From: Microbacterium maritypicum MF109
Lineage (GTDB): Bacteria; Actinomycetota; Actinomycetes; Actinomycetales; Microbacteriaceae
Direction: 5' to 3'
NCBI RefSeq assembly: GCF_000455825.1
Contig: NZ_ATAO01000195.1
Location: 124,001-188,000, forward strand
Length of the DNA stretch: 64,000 bases
Shown here one piece after another: positions 51,187-60,019 of this stretch. The position numbers and the translations under genes are program-made. Positions within the stretch are counted from its first letter, which is position 1, and each line of letters starts with the position of its first letter. The notes beneath the pieces are model-generated. The model saw only the letters and a program-made list of their open reading frames with translations. It had not been told where the DNA came from and searched no databases.

Positions 51187-52247
51187 TGACCGTTCCCCCT
51201 CTGCGCCCGGAGGCCGCGGCGACCCTCGCCCGTGGCGCCGTGATCCCGGCGCATCCGCTCGCCCTCACCGCCGAGCGACGCATCGACGAACGCCGTCAGC
51301 GCGCGCTCACCCGCTACTACCTCGACGCCGGGGCCGGAGGCATCGCGGTCGGGGTGCACACGACTCAGTTCGAGATCCGCGATCCGGAGCACGCCCTGTT
51401 CGAACCGGTCCTCGCGCTCGCCGCGGAGGAGCTGGATGCCCGCGCGGATGCCGACGTGGTGCGCATCGCCGGTGTCGCCGGTGGCACGACCCAGGCGGTC
51501 GCCGAAGCGGAGCTCGCCCGCGACCTGGGCTACGACGCCGTGCTCGTGAGCCCTCGCGTCGCCGGTGCCGACGAGCGGGCTCTGCTCGAACGCGCCCGCG
51601 CGGTGGGCGAGGTGCTGCCGGTGGTCGGCTTCTACCTGCAGACGGCGATCGGCGGACCTGTGCTCGATCGCGACTTCTGGCGCGAGTTCGCCTCGATCCC
51701 GGCCGTCGTCGCCGTCAAGGCCGCTCCCTTCGACCGCTACCGCACGCTGGAGCTGGTGCGCGGGGTCGCCGCCTCCGGCCGTGCCGACGAGATCGCTCTC
51801 TACACCGGCAACGACGACGCGATCGTGGCCGACCTGCTCTCCGAGTTCCACGTGGATTCGCCGACCGGTCCGCGCACCCTGCGGTTCGTCGGTGGGCTGC
51901 TCGGCCAGTGGGCCGTGGGCACACGTGCCGCCGTCTCGCTGCTCGAACGCGCGCAGCGGGCGATGGGGGGAGACGAGGACGCCTACCGCGAGCTGGGCCT
52001 CATCGCCTCCGACATGGTCGACGTGAACCAGGCGGTGTTCGATCCGGGCAACGATTTCCACGGCGTCATCGCCGGCGTGCACGAGATGCTCCGCCAGCAG
52101 GGGCTGCTCGATGGCACCTGGTGCCTCGACCCCGCCGAGGGTCTCTCGCCGGGGCAGGCGGAGGAGATCGCACGGGTGCGTCTCGCGTATCCCGATCTGA
52201 ACGACGACGCCTTCATCGCCGCGAACCTCGAGACCTGGTTGAGGTGA
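51186..52247 (+). CDS. DapA-family (dihydrodipicolinate synthase-like) aldolase/lyase
   Basis: TIM-barrel enzyme of 353 residues, longer than the usual 300. The likely Schiff-base lysine is Lys178 in VVAVKAAPFD, with the preceding strand GFYLQTAIGG. Typical members include 2-keto-3-deoxy-acid aldolases and N-acetylneuraminate lyase. The operon context (epimerase, hydroxyacid dehydrogenase, Gfo/Idh/MocA) suggests a deoxy-keto sugar acid as substrate rather than lysine synthesis. The ATG overlaps the epimerase stop (TGATG). Confidence 0.85.
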   Translation: MTVPPLRPEAAATLARGAVIPAHPLALTAERRIDERRQRALTRYYLDAGAGGIAVGVHTTQFEIRDPEHALFEPVLALAAEELDARADADVVRIAGVAGGTTQAVAEAELARDLGYDAVLVSPRVAGADERALLERARAVGEVLPVVGFYLQTAIGGPVLDRDFWREFASIPAVVAVKAAPFDRYRTLELVRGVAASGRADEIALYTGNDDAIVADLLSEFHVDSPTGPRTLRFVGGLLGQWAVGTRAAVSLLERAQRAMGGDEDAYRELGLIASDMVDVNQAVFDPGNDFHGVIAGVHEMLRQQGLLDGTWCLDPAEGLSPGQAEEIARVRLAYPDLNDDAFIAANLETWLR

Positions 52248-53281
52248 GTGTTGCGGTGAGTGTCGAGATGAGCGTGGGCATGAGTGCGCCGACCGTGGTC
52301 GCGGTCGTCTCGGAGGAGCTCTTCACGGAGTTCTTCTCCGACGCGGATGCCGAACGCCTGCGTGCGGTCGCCGCGGGTCTGGGCGGCGGGTTCGCACGGG
52401 TCGATCGACTCGCAGAGGCAGAGCTCGGCGCCGCACGCGTCGTGATCACGAGCTGGGGCGTCGGCCCCTTCGACGCGGCCGTGCTCGCGGCGCTGCCGAA
52501 GCTCGAGCTGATCGCGCACACCGGTGCGACGATCAAGCCCTTCGCGACCGATGAGCTGTTCGACCGCGGTGTCGTCGTGACCCAGGCGGGTGCGGGCATG
52601 GCGCGGCCGGTCGCCGAGGTGTCGCTCACCTTCACGCTCGCCCTGCTGCACCGGGTGCCCGAGATGCACAACGCCCTGCGCGCCGGCGACGGCTGGTACG
52701 ACGCGGATGCCGTGGGCGTGCAGCGCGAGATCCTCGGCACCCCCATCGCGGTGATCGGGGCGTCCCGCACCGGGCGGGCCTACCTCGAACTGATCCGGGT
52801 GCTCGGCGCCGAGCCGCTGTTGGTCGACCCGACAATCGATGCGGAGGCGGCCACCGCTCTCGGAGCCGCACTCGTCCCGCTCGACGAGGCACTCCAGCGT
52901 GCCCAGATCGTCGCGGTGCATGCCCCCACCCTGCCCGAGACCCACCACCTGATCGGTCGGCGGGAGCTCGCGCTGATGCCCCACGGCGCGGGGCTCGTGA
53001 ACACCGCGCGCTCCTGGATCGTCGATGAGGCGGCGCTGATCGACGAGCTGCAGCGGGGACGGCTGAGCGCCGCGATCGACGTGTTCGACGAGGAGCCGCT
53101 CGCCGCGGACAGCCCGTTCCGCGCGCTTCCCGGGGTGCTGGTCACCCCGCACCGAGCCGCGGGGACGACCCAGGGACGACGGCGTCAGGGGCGGATCGTC
53201 GCCGACGAGGTCGAGGCCTTCGCCGCGGGGCGTCCCCTCGCGCACGCCGTCTCCCGCGACCAGCTGTCGTCGATGGCATGA
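52244..53281 (+). CDS. D-2-hydroxyacid dehydrogenase-like protein
   Basis: NAD-dependent dehydrogenase of about 345 residues. The nucleotide-binding strand reads TPIAVIGASRTGRAYLELI, with ASRTG for the usual GxGxxG. HAPTLPETHHLIG, GAGLVNTARSWIVDEAAL and DVFDEEPLAADSPFRAL follow, and His in TPHRAAGT is the catalytic candidate. Substrates are typically 2-hydroxyacids such as glyoxylate. The start is uncertain: GTG 52244 overlaps the upstream stop, and in-frame ATG codons occur at 52268 and 52280. The next gene overlaps its stop. Confidence 0.85.
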   Translation: MSVAVSVEMSVGMSAPTVVAVVSEELFTEFFSDADAERLRAVAAGLGGGFARVDRLAEAELGAARVVITSWGVGPFDAAVLAALPKLELIAHTGATIKPFATDELFDRGVVVTQAGAGMARPVAEVSLTFTLALLHRVPEMHNALRAGDGWYDADAVGVQREILGTPIAVIGASRTGRAYLELIRVLGAEPLLVDPTIDAEAATALGAALVPLDEALQRAQIVAVHAPTLPETHHLIGRRELALMPHGAGLVNTARSWIVDEAALIDELQRGRLSAAIDVFDEEPLAADSPFRALPGVLVTPHRAAGTTQGRRRQGRIVADEVEAFAAGRPLAHAVSRDQLSSMA

Positions 53282-54252
53282 CCGGCACGCCGCTGCGCGT
53301 GGCCTTCGCCGGACTCGCGCACTCGCACCCCTACAGCGACGCCGCGAACGTTCGCGCGCTCGGTGCCGAAGTCGTCGGGGTGCACGATGCGGATGCGGGG
53401 GCGGCCGAGGAGTTCGCCCTGCGTTTCGGTGGCGCGGCGGTGGCCTCGCTCGATCTGCTGACGGCGCTGCGTCCCGACCTGGTCATCGCGACACCGCGCC
53501 CGCACGATGTCCGGGGCTTTCTGCACCTGCTCGGCAGCGGAGACGCTCCGGTGTTCGTGAACAAGGTGATCGCCCCCACCGGGGCTCGACTCGCCGAGAT
53601 CGACCGCGTGCTGACGGCATCGTCGGCCCCCGTCGGCACGAGCTCCGTCCTGCGCTTCGCTCCGGCGCTCGTCGCGCTGGCCGGGCAGATCGGGGGCGAG
53701 GATGTGCTCGCGCTCCGCGTGCACGCACAGCACGACAATGCCGCCTTCCAACTGCCGGACCGGGCGTGGCAGGACGACCCGCGGCGCGGCGGCGGTACGG
53801 CCGTGACGGTCGGGGTGCACGCCTGGGAGATGGTCGATGTGCTGCTGCCCGGGGCGGCTCTCGTCTCGGGGTCCGGCTGGACGCGCACGCGCCCCGGATC
53901 GACGAGCGCGTCGGAGGATGCTGCGGGCATCGAGGGTCTGCTGCGGGTTCCCGGCGCGGAGCGCGAAGTGCCGGTGCAGGTGCTCGTCACGGGGACGCCG
54001 GGCGCGGATGCGTACGGAGCGGAGGTGGTGACGGCCGCCGGTATCCGTTCGGTCTCGCTCGACGTGGACGGCGATCAGGACGCGGTGGGCGATCAGGGTG
54101 AGGGGCCGAACGAGACGCTGGGGTTCCGTGACCTGATCCACGCGTTGCTCGATGCGGCACAGCGCGGGGCGACCGTGGCTCCCTGGGGCGAGTCGCGGGT
54201 GGTCGTGGCGAACACGATCCGCGCGGCCGAGATCGCCCGGAGCGACGCATGA
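53278..54252 (+). CDS. Gfo/Idh/MocA-like dehydrogenase (third, divergent)
   Basis: Oxidoreductase-like protein of 324 residues. The N-terminus VAFAGLAHSHPYSDAANV resembles the first dehydrogenase (FAHTH), but the CEKP signature is absent: the position reads VFVNKVIAPTG. It has the GGGTAVTVGVHAWEMVDVLLP block. The missing EKP lysine context suggests altered activity. ATGA overlaps join it to both neighbours. Confidence 0.8.
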   Translation: MTGTPLRVAFAGLAHSHPYSDAANVRALGAEVVGVHDADAGAAEEFALRFGGAAVASLDLLTALRPDLVIATPRPHDVRGFLHLLGSGDAPVFVNKVIAPTGARLAEIDRVLTASSAPVGTSSVLRFAPALVALAGQIGGEDVLALRVHAQHDNAAFQLPDRAWQDDPRRGGGTAVTVGVHAWEMVDVLLPGAALVSGSGWTRTRPGSTSASEDAAGIEGLLRVPGAEREVPVQVLVTGTPGADAYGAEVVTAAGIRSVSLDVDGDQDAVGDQGEGPNETLGFRDLIHALLDAAQRGATVAPWGESRVVVANTIRAAEIARSDA

Positions 54253-55169
54253 GTGCACCGATCATCCGTGCGGCTCGGGCCGAGGATCAGACCGCGCTCA
54301 CCGCGCTGTGGGCGCAGGCGTTCACGCCGCCGCTCGCCCCCGACCAGTGGCTCATCGATCAGGAGCGGCTCGCGCACACACTCGTCGCCGAGGACGATGA
54401 CGGCCTGTGCGGTTCGATATACGGTCTGCCCAAGCAGCTGCGCGAGTCCGATGGCGTCGCCGAGGTGCACGCGATCGGCAGCGTCGCGGTGGCCGAGCGG
54501 GCGCGAGGACAGGGCCTCGCCCGTCGACTCGTGGCGGCGACCCTGCAGACGGGCGGCGACGCCGACTGGGCATTGCTGTTCACCGGCACCCCGGAGGTGT
54601 ATCGGTCCAGCGGCTTCGACACCTTCTCCATGGCGCGCACTCTGGCCGGCTCCTGGACGGCACCCGTGTCGGCCGGGACCGATGCGCGAGTCGAGCGCGC
54701 GACCGTCGGACTCGGGAGCTTCCGCCCGCTGTGCGAGGTCTACGAGTGCTCACGTGCGGGCAGGGTCGTGCTCGCCCCGGTGCGTGGTGACCGCGACAGG
54801 GCGATGGCGGAGGTGCGGATGCGGGGTGCGACGCTGTACTGCCGGACCGAGGGGTCGACGGTGCTCGGCTACGCGGTCGCCGAGCGTCGCGGCGGGATCG
54901 GCACGCTCCTGGAGAGCGCTGTGCTCCCGGGAATGGACGGCGACGAGGTGCGCGATGAGCTGCTCTCCGCCATCGCCGTCGACTGGCACTCCGCCGGGGT
55001 GACATCGTGCGAGCTCGCCGTTCCCGCCCTGCCGGAGGAGGATCGCGCGCTCCGCGCCTTTGCCCCCGAGGCTGTGCGGCAGGACGACCGCACCGGGATG
55101 ATCCGTGCGCTGCGGCGTGCGCCGCGGCTCGACGGCATCCGCCATTTCACGGCGGGCGACTACTTCTGA
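54249..55169 (+). CDS. GNAT acetyltransferase, Eis-like layout
   Basis: Acetyltransferase-like protein of 306 residues. The acetyl-CoA loop is VAVAERARGQGLARRLV (about 78-95), within an N-terminal GNAT domain (IRAARAEDQTALTALWAQAF). A longer C-terminal half follows, recalling Eis-type proteins with two GNAT units plus an SCP2-like region. It is the last gene in the coupled series from the epimerase on. Its acceptor, sugar amine or protein, is unknown. Confidence 0.82.
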   Translation: MSAPIIRAARAEDQTALTALWAQAFTPPLAPDQWLIDQERLAHTLVAEDDDGLCGSIYGLPKQLRESDGVAEVHAIGSVAVAERARGQGLARRLVAATLQTGGDADWALLFTGTPEVYRSSGFDTFSMARTLAGSWTAPVSAGTDARVERATVGLGSFRPLCEVYECSRAGRVVLAPVRGDRDRAMAEVRMRGATLYCRTEGSTVLGYAVAERRGGIGTLLESAVLPGMDGDEVRDELLSAIAVDWHSAGVTSCELAVPALPEEDRALRAFAPEAVRQDDRTGMIRALRRAPRLDGIRHFTAGDYF

Positions 55170-55276
55170 GCGCCTCGCTCGGAGAAGCGCTGGGGACGGG
55201 GGATCGATCGGATGATGCGGCCCGGCCGAAGGACCGGACGCCTGACCGCGGCGATGACGCCGCAAGGAGGATGAGC

Positions 55277-57454
55277 ATGACCCAGAAGATGAGCACGACC
55301 CAGAAGGAGACGGCCGCTCTCGAGAGCCCGACCGCGACCCTGCGCAGCAGGCGCATGCTGCTCGCCGGCTTCGGCGCGGCGGCGATCGGAGGCGTGGCGG
55401 CCGTCAGCGCGCAGACTCCGGCGCAGGCTGCCGGCCCCATCGTGACGCAGGGCGATTCGGGATCGTCGTCGGTGGCGAACGGCGGCACGGCGACCACGCT
55501 CGTGAAGCGCAAGGGCAAGGACGGTGATCTGGTCCGCACGACCGGTTACGCCGCAGCCGGCGACGGGGGTGCCGGGCTGTACCGCTTCGTGAAGAAGGAC
55601 GCTCCGGCGGCGAACGGCGGCACCGTGCTGGCGGCCCCGAAGGGCGGAGCGTGGCTGCTCGTGCACGGCGGGATCGTGGACTTCCGGGTGTTCGGGATCA
55701 TGGATGCGAGCGTGAACGCCGACGACGCCCTCGACGCCATGGTGAACGACGCGAGCATCCACCGCATCGAGGGGCACAGCCCCCTCAACTTCGTGCGCCG
55801 CCACAGGTTCTCACGGTCGAACATCGCCTTCGACTTCGGGGGACACCTCATGACCACGGTCGGCATCGAGAACGCCGGCAAAGACGATCCGTTCGCGGCG
55901 GTCATGTTCTTCCGCGGCGAGGTGACCGATGCGGTGCAGGAGGCGAAGCTCGGCGAGGTGGTGCCGGATCTCGGCGACATCTTCCCGGTCGCCGATTCGT
56001 CGTTCTTCGCTGTCGGCGAGTGGTACGCGGCAGAGGTGAACGCGCTGTCGGGTCGTTGGGAGCGCGAGCTGCAGCGCATGGTGCAGGTCACGCAGATCGT
56101 GGACGGCACGCACATCCGCATCAACTACAAGAACGGCTGGCCGCTGGGCAAGGACCGCACGATGACCTGGCGCCGGGTCGTGCCGGTGCAGGACGTGACG
56201 GTGTCGAACCTGAAGTTCCTCGGCACCGGTACCGACGAGTACACGGGATCGCACCCGCTGGCGTTCGAGTACGCGGTGCGCTGCGACGTCGACCACATCG
56301 ACGGCACGGGGACCTTCTGGCCGCTCATCCAGCGCCGGTGGAACACCTACTATTCGACCGTGAGCTGCACGCTCAAGAACCCGACCTCGGTCACCTGGGG
56401 TGGGGCCGGCTACCTGACGCAGCAGATCTACTGCCTCTACGGATACGTCGCCAACTGCCACACCGCGAACGCCCGGCACCTGAACGACTTCACCGCGAGC
56501 GCCTACTGCCTGGTCGAGAACTGCCACGGCGACGGTGACGACCAGGGTCCGTTCGTCACCCACGGGCAGTACGAGCACGACCTCACGTACACCGGCAATT
56601 CCGGTCTCATGACGTTCGCGAACTCCGGTGCGGCCTGGGGCTCGGCGGCCAAGCGCATCACGGTGCGCAAGCACGTGTGCTCGTGGTTCGTCGCCCGTGT
56701 GCGCATCACCGACCTCACGCTCGAAGACGTGCAGGTGATCGGCAAGCCCTCGCTCGCCGGCTCCGGCATGCTGTGGATCAACGCCGACGGCGCGCAGCTG
56801 CGCGGGTGCACGGCATCCGACACCCTCGTGATCACGCAGGCGTCCGACAATTCCGCACGGCCGACGGTGATCGCCGACTCGCACTTCACGTTCGTCGCGC
56901 CGGGAGAACTCACCAACGCCACGGTGAAGACACCCGTCACGTTCGTCGACACGGTGCTCGACCGGGTCGGCGGCATGAAGATCGCGGGAGCCGGAGCGGT
57001 CACGTTCCGGGGATCGACGCTCATGGCGGCTGATGACGCCGCGCCGATGGTGTCGTCGTCGGAGCGTCTGCGATTCGAGGGATCGACACTCCGCAACGCC
57101 CGTATCGCCGCGGCCAGAGGAGAGCGGCAGGCCGTCGAGATCGCGGGATCGGACGTGGCGGTCAAGGGCGGCACCGGCATCTCCCGGACCGGCGACGGCG
57201 AGCTGCATCTGACGCTCTCCGACAGCACCTTCCGCGCGGAGGGGGCGGCGACGCACGTCGCGGTCACGAAGGGCGCGACTCACTACCGCGCGGTCGGCAA
57301 CCGCTTCGAGGGCGGGGCGCTGGAGCTGGCGGACGCCGCGTTCGGCGGCTCGTCCACGTTGGTGCACACCGGCAACGTCGAGTCGGGCGTCACGCGCACG
57401 GCCTTCCCCGCCGAGGGCCCGCGCGTCGTCGACACGGCGAACCTCAGGGTCTGA
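55277..57454 (+). CDS. Tat-exported right-handed beta-helix protein
   Basis: Secreted protein of 725 residues. The Tat-like signal has twin Arg in LRSRRMLLAGFGAAA and cleavage near AQAAGP. A pectate-lyase-like N-terminal module (VDFRVFGI) and a long beta-helix follow, with NWPxxxR-like and conserved blocks NARHLNDFTASAYC and THGQYEHDLTYTGNSGLM. The ATG 55277 lies 6 nt after AAGGAGG; an earlier ATG at 55271 abuts that site. A closely related protein starts at 62192. Likely an extracellular polysaccharide lyase or hydrolase supplying the ABC importer encoded upstream, which is inference. Confidence 0.8.
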   Translation: MTQKMSTTQKETAALESPTATLRSRRMLLAGFGAAAIGGVAAVSAQTPAQAAGPIVTQGDSGSSSVANGGTATTLVKRKGKDGDLVRTTGYAAAGDGGAGLYRFVKKDAPAANGGTVLAAPKGGAWLLVHGGIVDFRVFGIMDASVNADDALDAMVNDASIHRIEGHSPLNFVRRHRFSRSNIAFDFGGHLMTTVGIENAGKDDPFAAVMFFRGEVTDAVQEAKLGEVVPDLGDIFPVADSSFFAVGEWYAAEVNALSGRWERELQRMVQVTQIVDGTHIRINYKNGWPLGKDRTMTWRRVVPVQDVTVSNLKFLGTGTDEYTGSHPLAFEYAVRCDVDHIDGTGTFWPLIQRRWNTYYSTVSCTLKNPTSVTWGGAGYLTQQIYCLYGYVANCHTANARHLNDFTASAYCLVENCHGDGDDQGPFVTHGQYEHDLTYTGNSGLMTFANSGAAWGSAAKRITVRKHVCSWFVARVRITDLTLEDVQVIGKPSLAGSGMLWINADGAQLRGCTASDTLVITQASDNSARPTVIADSHFTFVAPGELTNATVKTPVTFVDTVLDRVGGMKIAGAGAVTFRGSTLMAADDAAPMVSSSERLRFEGSTLRNARIAAARGERQAVEIAGSDVAVKGGTGISRTGDGELHLTLSDSTFRAEGAATHVAVTKGATHYRAVGNRFEGGALELADAAFGGSSTLVHTGNVESGVTRTAFPAEGPRVVDTANLRV

Positions 57455-57491
57455 GCCGGGCGCGCTTCCTGGCGCGAGTGCCGCGGATGCC

Positions 57492-57573
57492 GCCGAGCGC
57501 ACGGGATGCTGCCGAGTGCACGGCTTCTCGACGTGAAGAAGCCGTGCGCTCGGTGAGCACCCGTGCACTCGGC
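57492..57573. repeat. Nested inverted repeats with mutually exclusive pairings
   Basis: Intergenic, between convergent genes. CCGAGCGCACGG (57493-57504) pairs with 57542-57553, GCCGAGTGCACGG (57511-57523) with 57561-57573, and GCACGGCTTCT (57518-57528) with AGAAGCCGTGC (57537-57547). The pairings overlap and compete. A 7-bp direct repeat TGGGGCG (three copies, 57580-57600) follows. Confidence 0.75.
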
Positions 57574-57605
57574 GGGGTGTGGGGCGTGGGGCGTGGGGCG
57601 TGGGG

Positions 57606-58592
57606 TCAGAGGCCGGTGACGACGACCAGCTTGCCGACGGCGGTGCCCTGTTCCATCGCGGTGTGCGCCTCGGCGATCTGGTCGAAGGCATAGACGCGGT
57701 CGATCGGCACGGTGGCCTCGCCGGCCGCGACCGCATCGAGGAAGCCCTGGAGCACAGCCGGCGGCAGGTCGGCCGCGCCTCCGCCGTACGCGCTGAGGCG
57801 CACGCCGCGGGGGATGTACTCGATGGGGTAGAAGTCCTTCACGGTCCACTCGTTCGAGAGCATCCCGGTGAAGCAGACCACGCCGTGCACGCGGGTCGAG
57901 CGGAGGGTGTCCGGCAGGGTCGGCGTGCCGACCAGCTCGAGAGCCGTGTCCACGCCCTCGGGCAGGATCGCTCTGACCTGCGCCTGCACGTCGCCGTCGT
58001 CGATGAGCACGTGGTCGACGCCGATGCGGGTGAGCGCCTCGGCCTTGCGGGGGTTGCGTGTGGTCGAGAAGACCGTCATCCCGCGCTGCTTCGCGAGCAC
58101 CGCGGTCGCCATCCCGATCGACGAGGTGCCGCCGCGGATCAGGATCGACTGGCCCGGCTGGGCGTCGAGCCCCACGGTGAGCGACCCGTACGAGGTCTGC
58201 AGCATCTCGGGCAGGGCGCCGAGGGTGCCCCAGTCGAGGTCGCTCTCGAAAGCGATCACCTGGGTCGCGGGAACGCAGGTGTACTCCGCGTATCCGCCGT
58301 CGTACGCGCGTCCCATCCCGCCCATCACCGCCACGACCTGCTGGCCGGGGGTGAATTCGCCCCCGGGCGCCTCGACGACGACTCCGGTCGCCTCGATGCC
58401 GAGCACGCGGGGAAAGGTGACGCCCTCCGCCAGGCCGAGTCGGGTGTGGAGTTCGGAGCGGTTCAAGCCGAATGCCTTCACCTGGATCAGCACCCAGCCC
58501 TCACTCGGTGTCGGGATCGGCAGCTCGCGGATGGTGAGGGCCTCAACGGGGCCGGGTGCGTCGAGCACGATCGCGCGCATCATCTCGGTCAT
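57606..58592 (-). CDS. Zinc-independent quinone oxidoreductase-like MDR protein
   Basis: Medium-chain dehydrogenase/reductase of 328 residues. The GroES-like domain contains GLNRSELHTRLG and VLGIEATGVV. The nucleotide motif is ILIRGGTSSIGMATAVLAKQ (about 150), as in QOR/zeta-crystallin-like enzymes. No structural zinc Cys cluster is seen. NADPH-dependent reduction of quinones or enals is the family role. The ATG 58592 has AGGAG and overlaps the MarR stop (ATGA). It is the second gene of a MarR operon that starts near 59.05 kb, so it is likely induced by a MarR ligand. Confidence 0.87.
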   Translation of the reverse strand: MTEMMRAIVLDAPGPVEALTIRELPIPTPSEGWVLIQVKAFGLNRSELHTRLGLAEGVTFPRVLGIEATGVVVEAPGGEFTPGQQVVAVMGGMGRAYDGGYAEYTCVPATQVIAFESDLDWGTLGALPEMLQTSYGSLTVGLDAQPGQSILIRGGTSSIGMATAVLAKQRGMTVFSTTRNPRKAEALTRIGVDHVLIDDGDVQAQVRAILPEGVDTALELVGTPTLPDTLRSTRVHGVVCFTGMLSNEWTVKDFYPIEYIPRGVRLSAYGGGAADLPPAVLQGFLDAVAAGEATVPIDRVYAFDQIAEAHTAMEQGTAVGKLVVVTGL

Positions 58593-59032
58593 GGGGTGAC
58601 TCCTGTCGTCGGTATGGGCTTGCGCACCCGAAGGGTGGCGAGAGTGGTGGCGAAGTGCTGAAGGTCGTCGGCGGAGACGCTCTGGAACCACGGCTCCAGT
58701 TCTCTGCCGAAGGTCTGGGTCGCGATCGTCAACATGTCCTCGCCCGCCGGCGTGAGCGTGATGAACGAGGCCCGTCGGTCGTCGGGGTTCGGTGTGCGCT
58801 CGCAATAGCCCGCTGCTTCGATGCGAGCGACCAGCTTGCTGGTGCCGCCCTCGGTGATCGAGAGCTCGGTCGCGATGTCGGAGGCCCGGCAGTTCTCGAT
58901 CCGGGCGATGGCCCGCATGGGCTCGAACCAGCTCAGCGGCAGGGAATGCTCGGCGCGGAGACGTCGGTCGACCGCCTCCCAGATCTCCATCTCGAAGCGG
59001 ATCACATCATCAAAGAGTCGATGCAGGTCCAC
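58589..59032 (-). CDS. MarR-family transcriptional regulator
   Basis: DNA-binding regulator of 147 residues. The winged helix is ASDIATELSITEGGTSKLVARI with wing NPDDRRASFITLT. The GTG start at 59032 has AAAGGA; the longer reading frame back to 59074 would run through its own operator, so it is not used. It is the first gene of an operon with the quinone oxidoreductase. The promoter region carries a palindrome nearly identical to one at 32440, suggesting autoregulation and a second regulated locus. Confidence 0.9.
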   Translation of the reverse strand: MDLHRLFDDVIRFEMEIWEAVDRRLRAEHSLPLSWFEPMRAIARIENCRASDIATELSITEGGTSKLVARIEAAGYCERTPNPDDRRASFITLTPAGEDMLTIATQTFGRELEPWFQSVSADDLQHFATTLATLRVRKPIPTTGVTP

Positions 59033-59057
59033 GGCGCATCCTTTCCACGAGCACTGA

Positions 59058-59082
59058 CTTACTTTCCATGGCAAGTATATGG
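59058..59082 (-). promoter_or_regulatory. Putative MarR operator/promoter (copy 2)
   Basis: Read on the minus strand it has CATATAC followed by an interrupted palindrome. The plus-strand form is TACTTTCC-AT-GGCAAGTA (59060-59077), one mismatch from perfect. It matches copy 1 at 32435-32459 at 22 of 25 positions and lies 28 bp before the MarR start. Confidence 0.7.
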
Positions 59083-59176
59083 GCGATTCGGTGGACCGGG
59101 CGCGAGAAGGGCGAATCTCACCTGCGGGGGAGGCGGCGGGAGAGGTGCCGGAGCGAGGCGGCGGGAGGAGGAGGGA

Positions 59177-60019
59177 CTAGGTGGAGGAGATGCCGACGAG
59201 CTCGGCGCTGCGCTGCCAGAGCGCCTCGGCCAGGGCCGCGTCATCCACCTGCGGATTGACCTTCGCGGTCAGCTGACGCTCGTCGTAGTAAGCGCCGGAG
59301 AACCATGTCTCATCGGGGGTGCCCTCGATGAACCAGCGCAGGGTCGCGCCACCCTTGTCGGCACCGATGAGCATGAGGTGCTTGAGCGGTGTGCGGTAGA
59401 GCAGGCGCATGATGCTCGACGAGTCCGAAGCGAAGTTCGTCTGCACGGTGCCGGGGTGGAACGCGACCGCACTCAGCCCGTCGGCGTGGAACTTCGTGTG
59501 CAGGCTCTTGGCGAACAGCACGTTCGCGAGCTTCGCATCGCCGTAGGCCTTGTTCGCGCTGAAGCGGCGGTGATTGTCGAGGTCGTCCACATCGAGGTGG
59601 CCGAACAGGCGGTGCGCGATGCTGGAGGTGTTGATGACCGCGCCCTCGGCCTTCAACAGCTGAGGCCGCAACAGGTTCGTGAGCAGGAACGGCGCCAGGT
59701 GGTTGACCTGCATGGTCTTCTCGAAGCCGTCGACCGTGGGGGTCTGATCGCCGAAGATGCCACCGGCGTTGTTCGCCAGCACGTGGATGCCGCCGTCGCC
59801 GACGCCCTCCACGATCCTCGTGGCGAGCGCCCGCACGTCGTCGAGGCGTGCGAAGTCGGCGGTGAACCACGCAGCGCCCGTCTCCGCGGCGACCGCACGG
59901 GTCTTCTCCTCCGAGCGTCCCACCAGGATGAGCCGATGCGGGGACGACGCGAGCTGGCGGGCGGCTGCCGCGCCGATCCCGTCGGAGGCTCCGGTGAGGA
60001 CGATCGTGCGCGCGGTCAC
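59177..60019 (-). CDS. Short-chain dehydrogenase/reductase
   Basis: SDR of 280 residues. The cofactor motif is TGASDGIGAAAA, then LANNAGG, and INTSSIAH with Ser, plus YGDAKLAN (catalytic Tyr-x3-Lys). The layout resembles retinol-dehydrogenase/WWOX-like SDRs common in actinobacteria. The GTG start overlaps the GntR stop (GTGA). Substrate unknown. Confidence 0.88.
   Translation of the reverse strand: MTARTIVLTGASDGIGAAAARQLASSPHRLILVGRSEEKTRAVAAETGAAWFTADFARLDDVRALATRIVEGVGDGGIHVLANNAGGIFGDQTPTVDGFEKTMQVNHLAPFLLTNLLRPQLLKAEGAVINTSSIAHRLFGHLDVDDLDNHRRFSANKAYGDAKLANVLFAKSLHTKFHADGLSAVAFHPGTVQTNFASDSSSIMRLLYRTPLKHLMLIGADKGGATLRWFIEGTPDETWFSGAYYDERQLTAKVNPQVDDAALAEALWQRSAELVGISST

Noticed and set aside
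57580..57605. Insertion-sequence end or att site
   Set aside because: Simple 7-bp repeats next to hairpins; no transposase, integrase or target duplication nearby.
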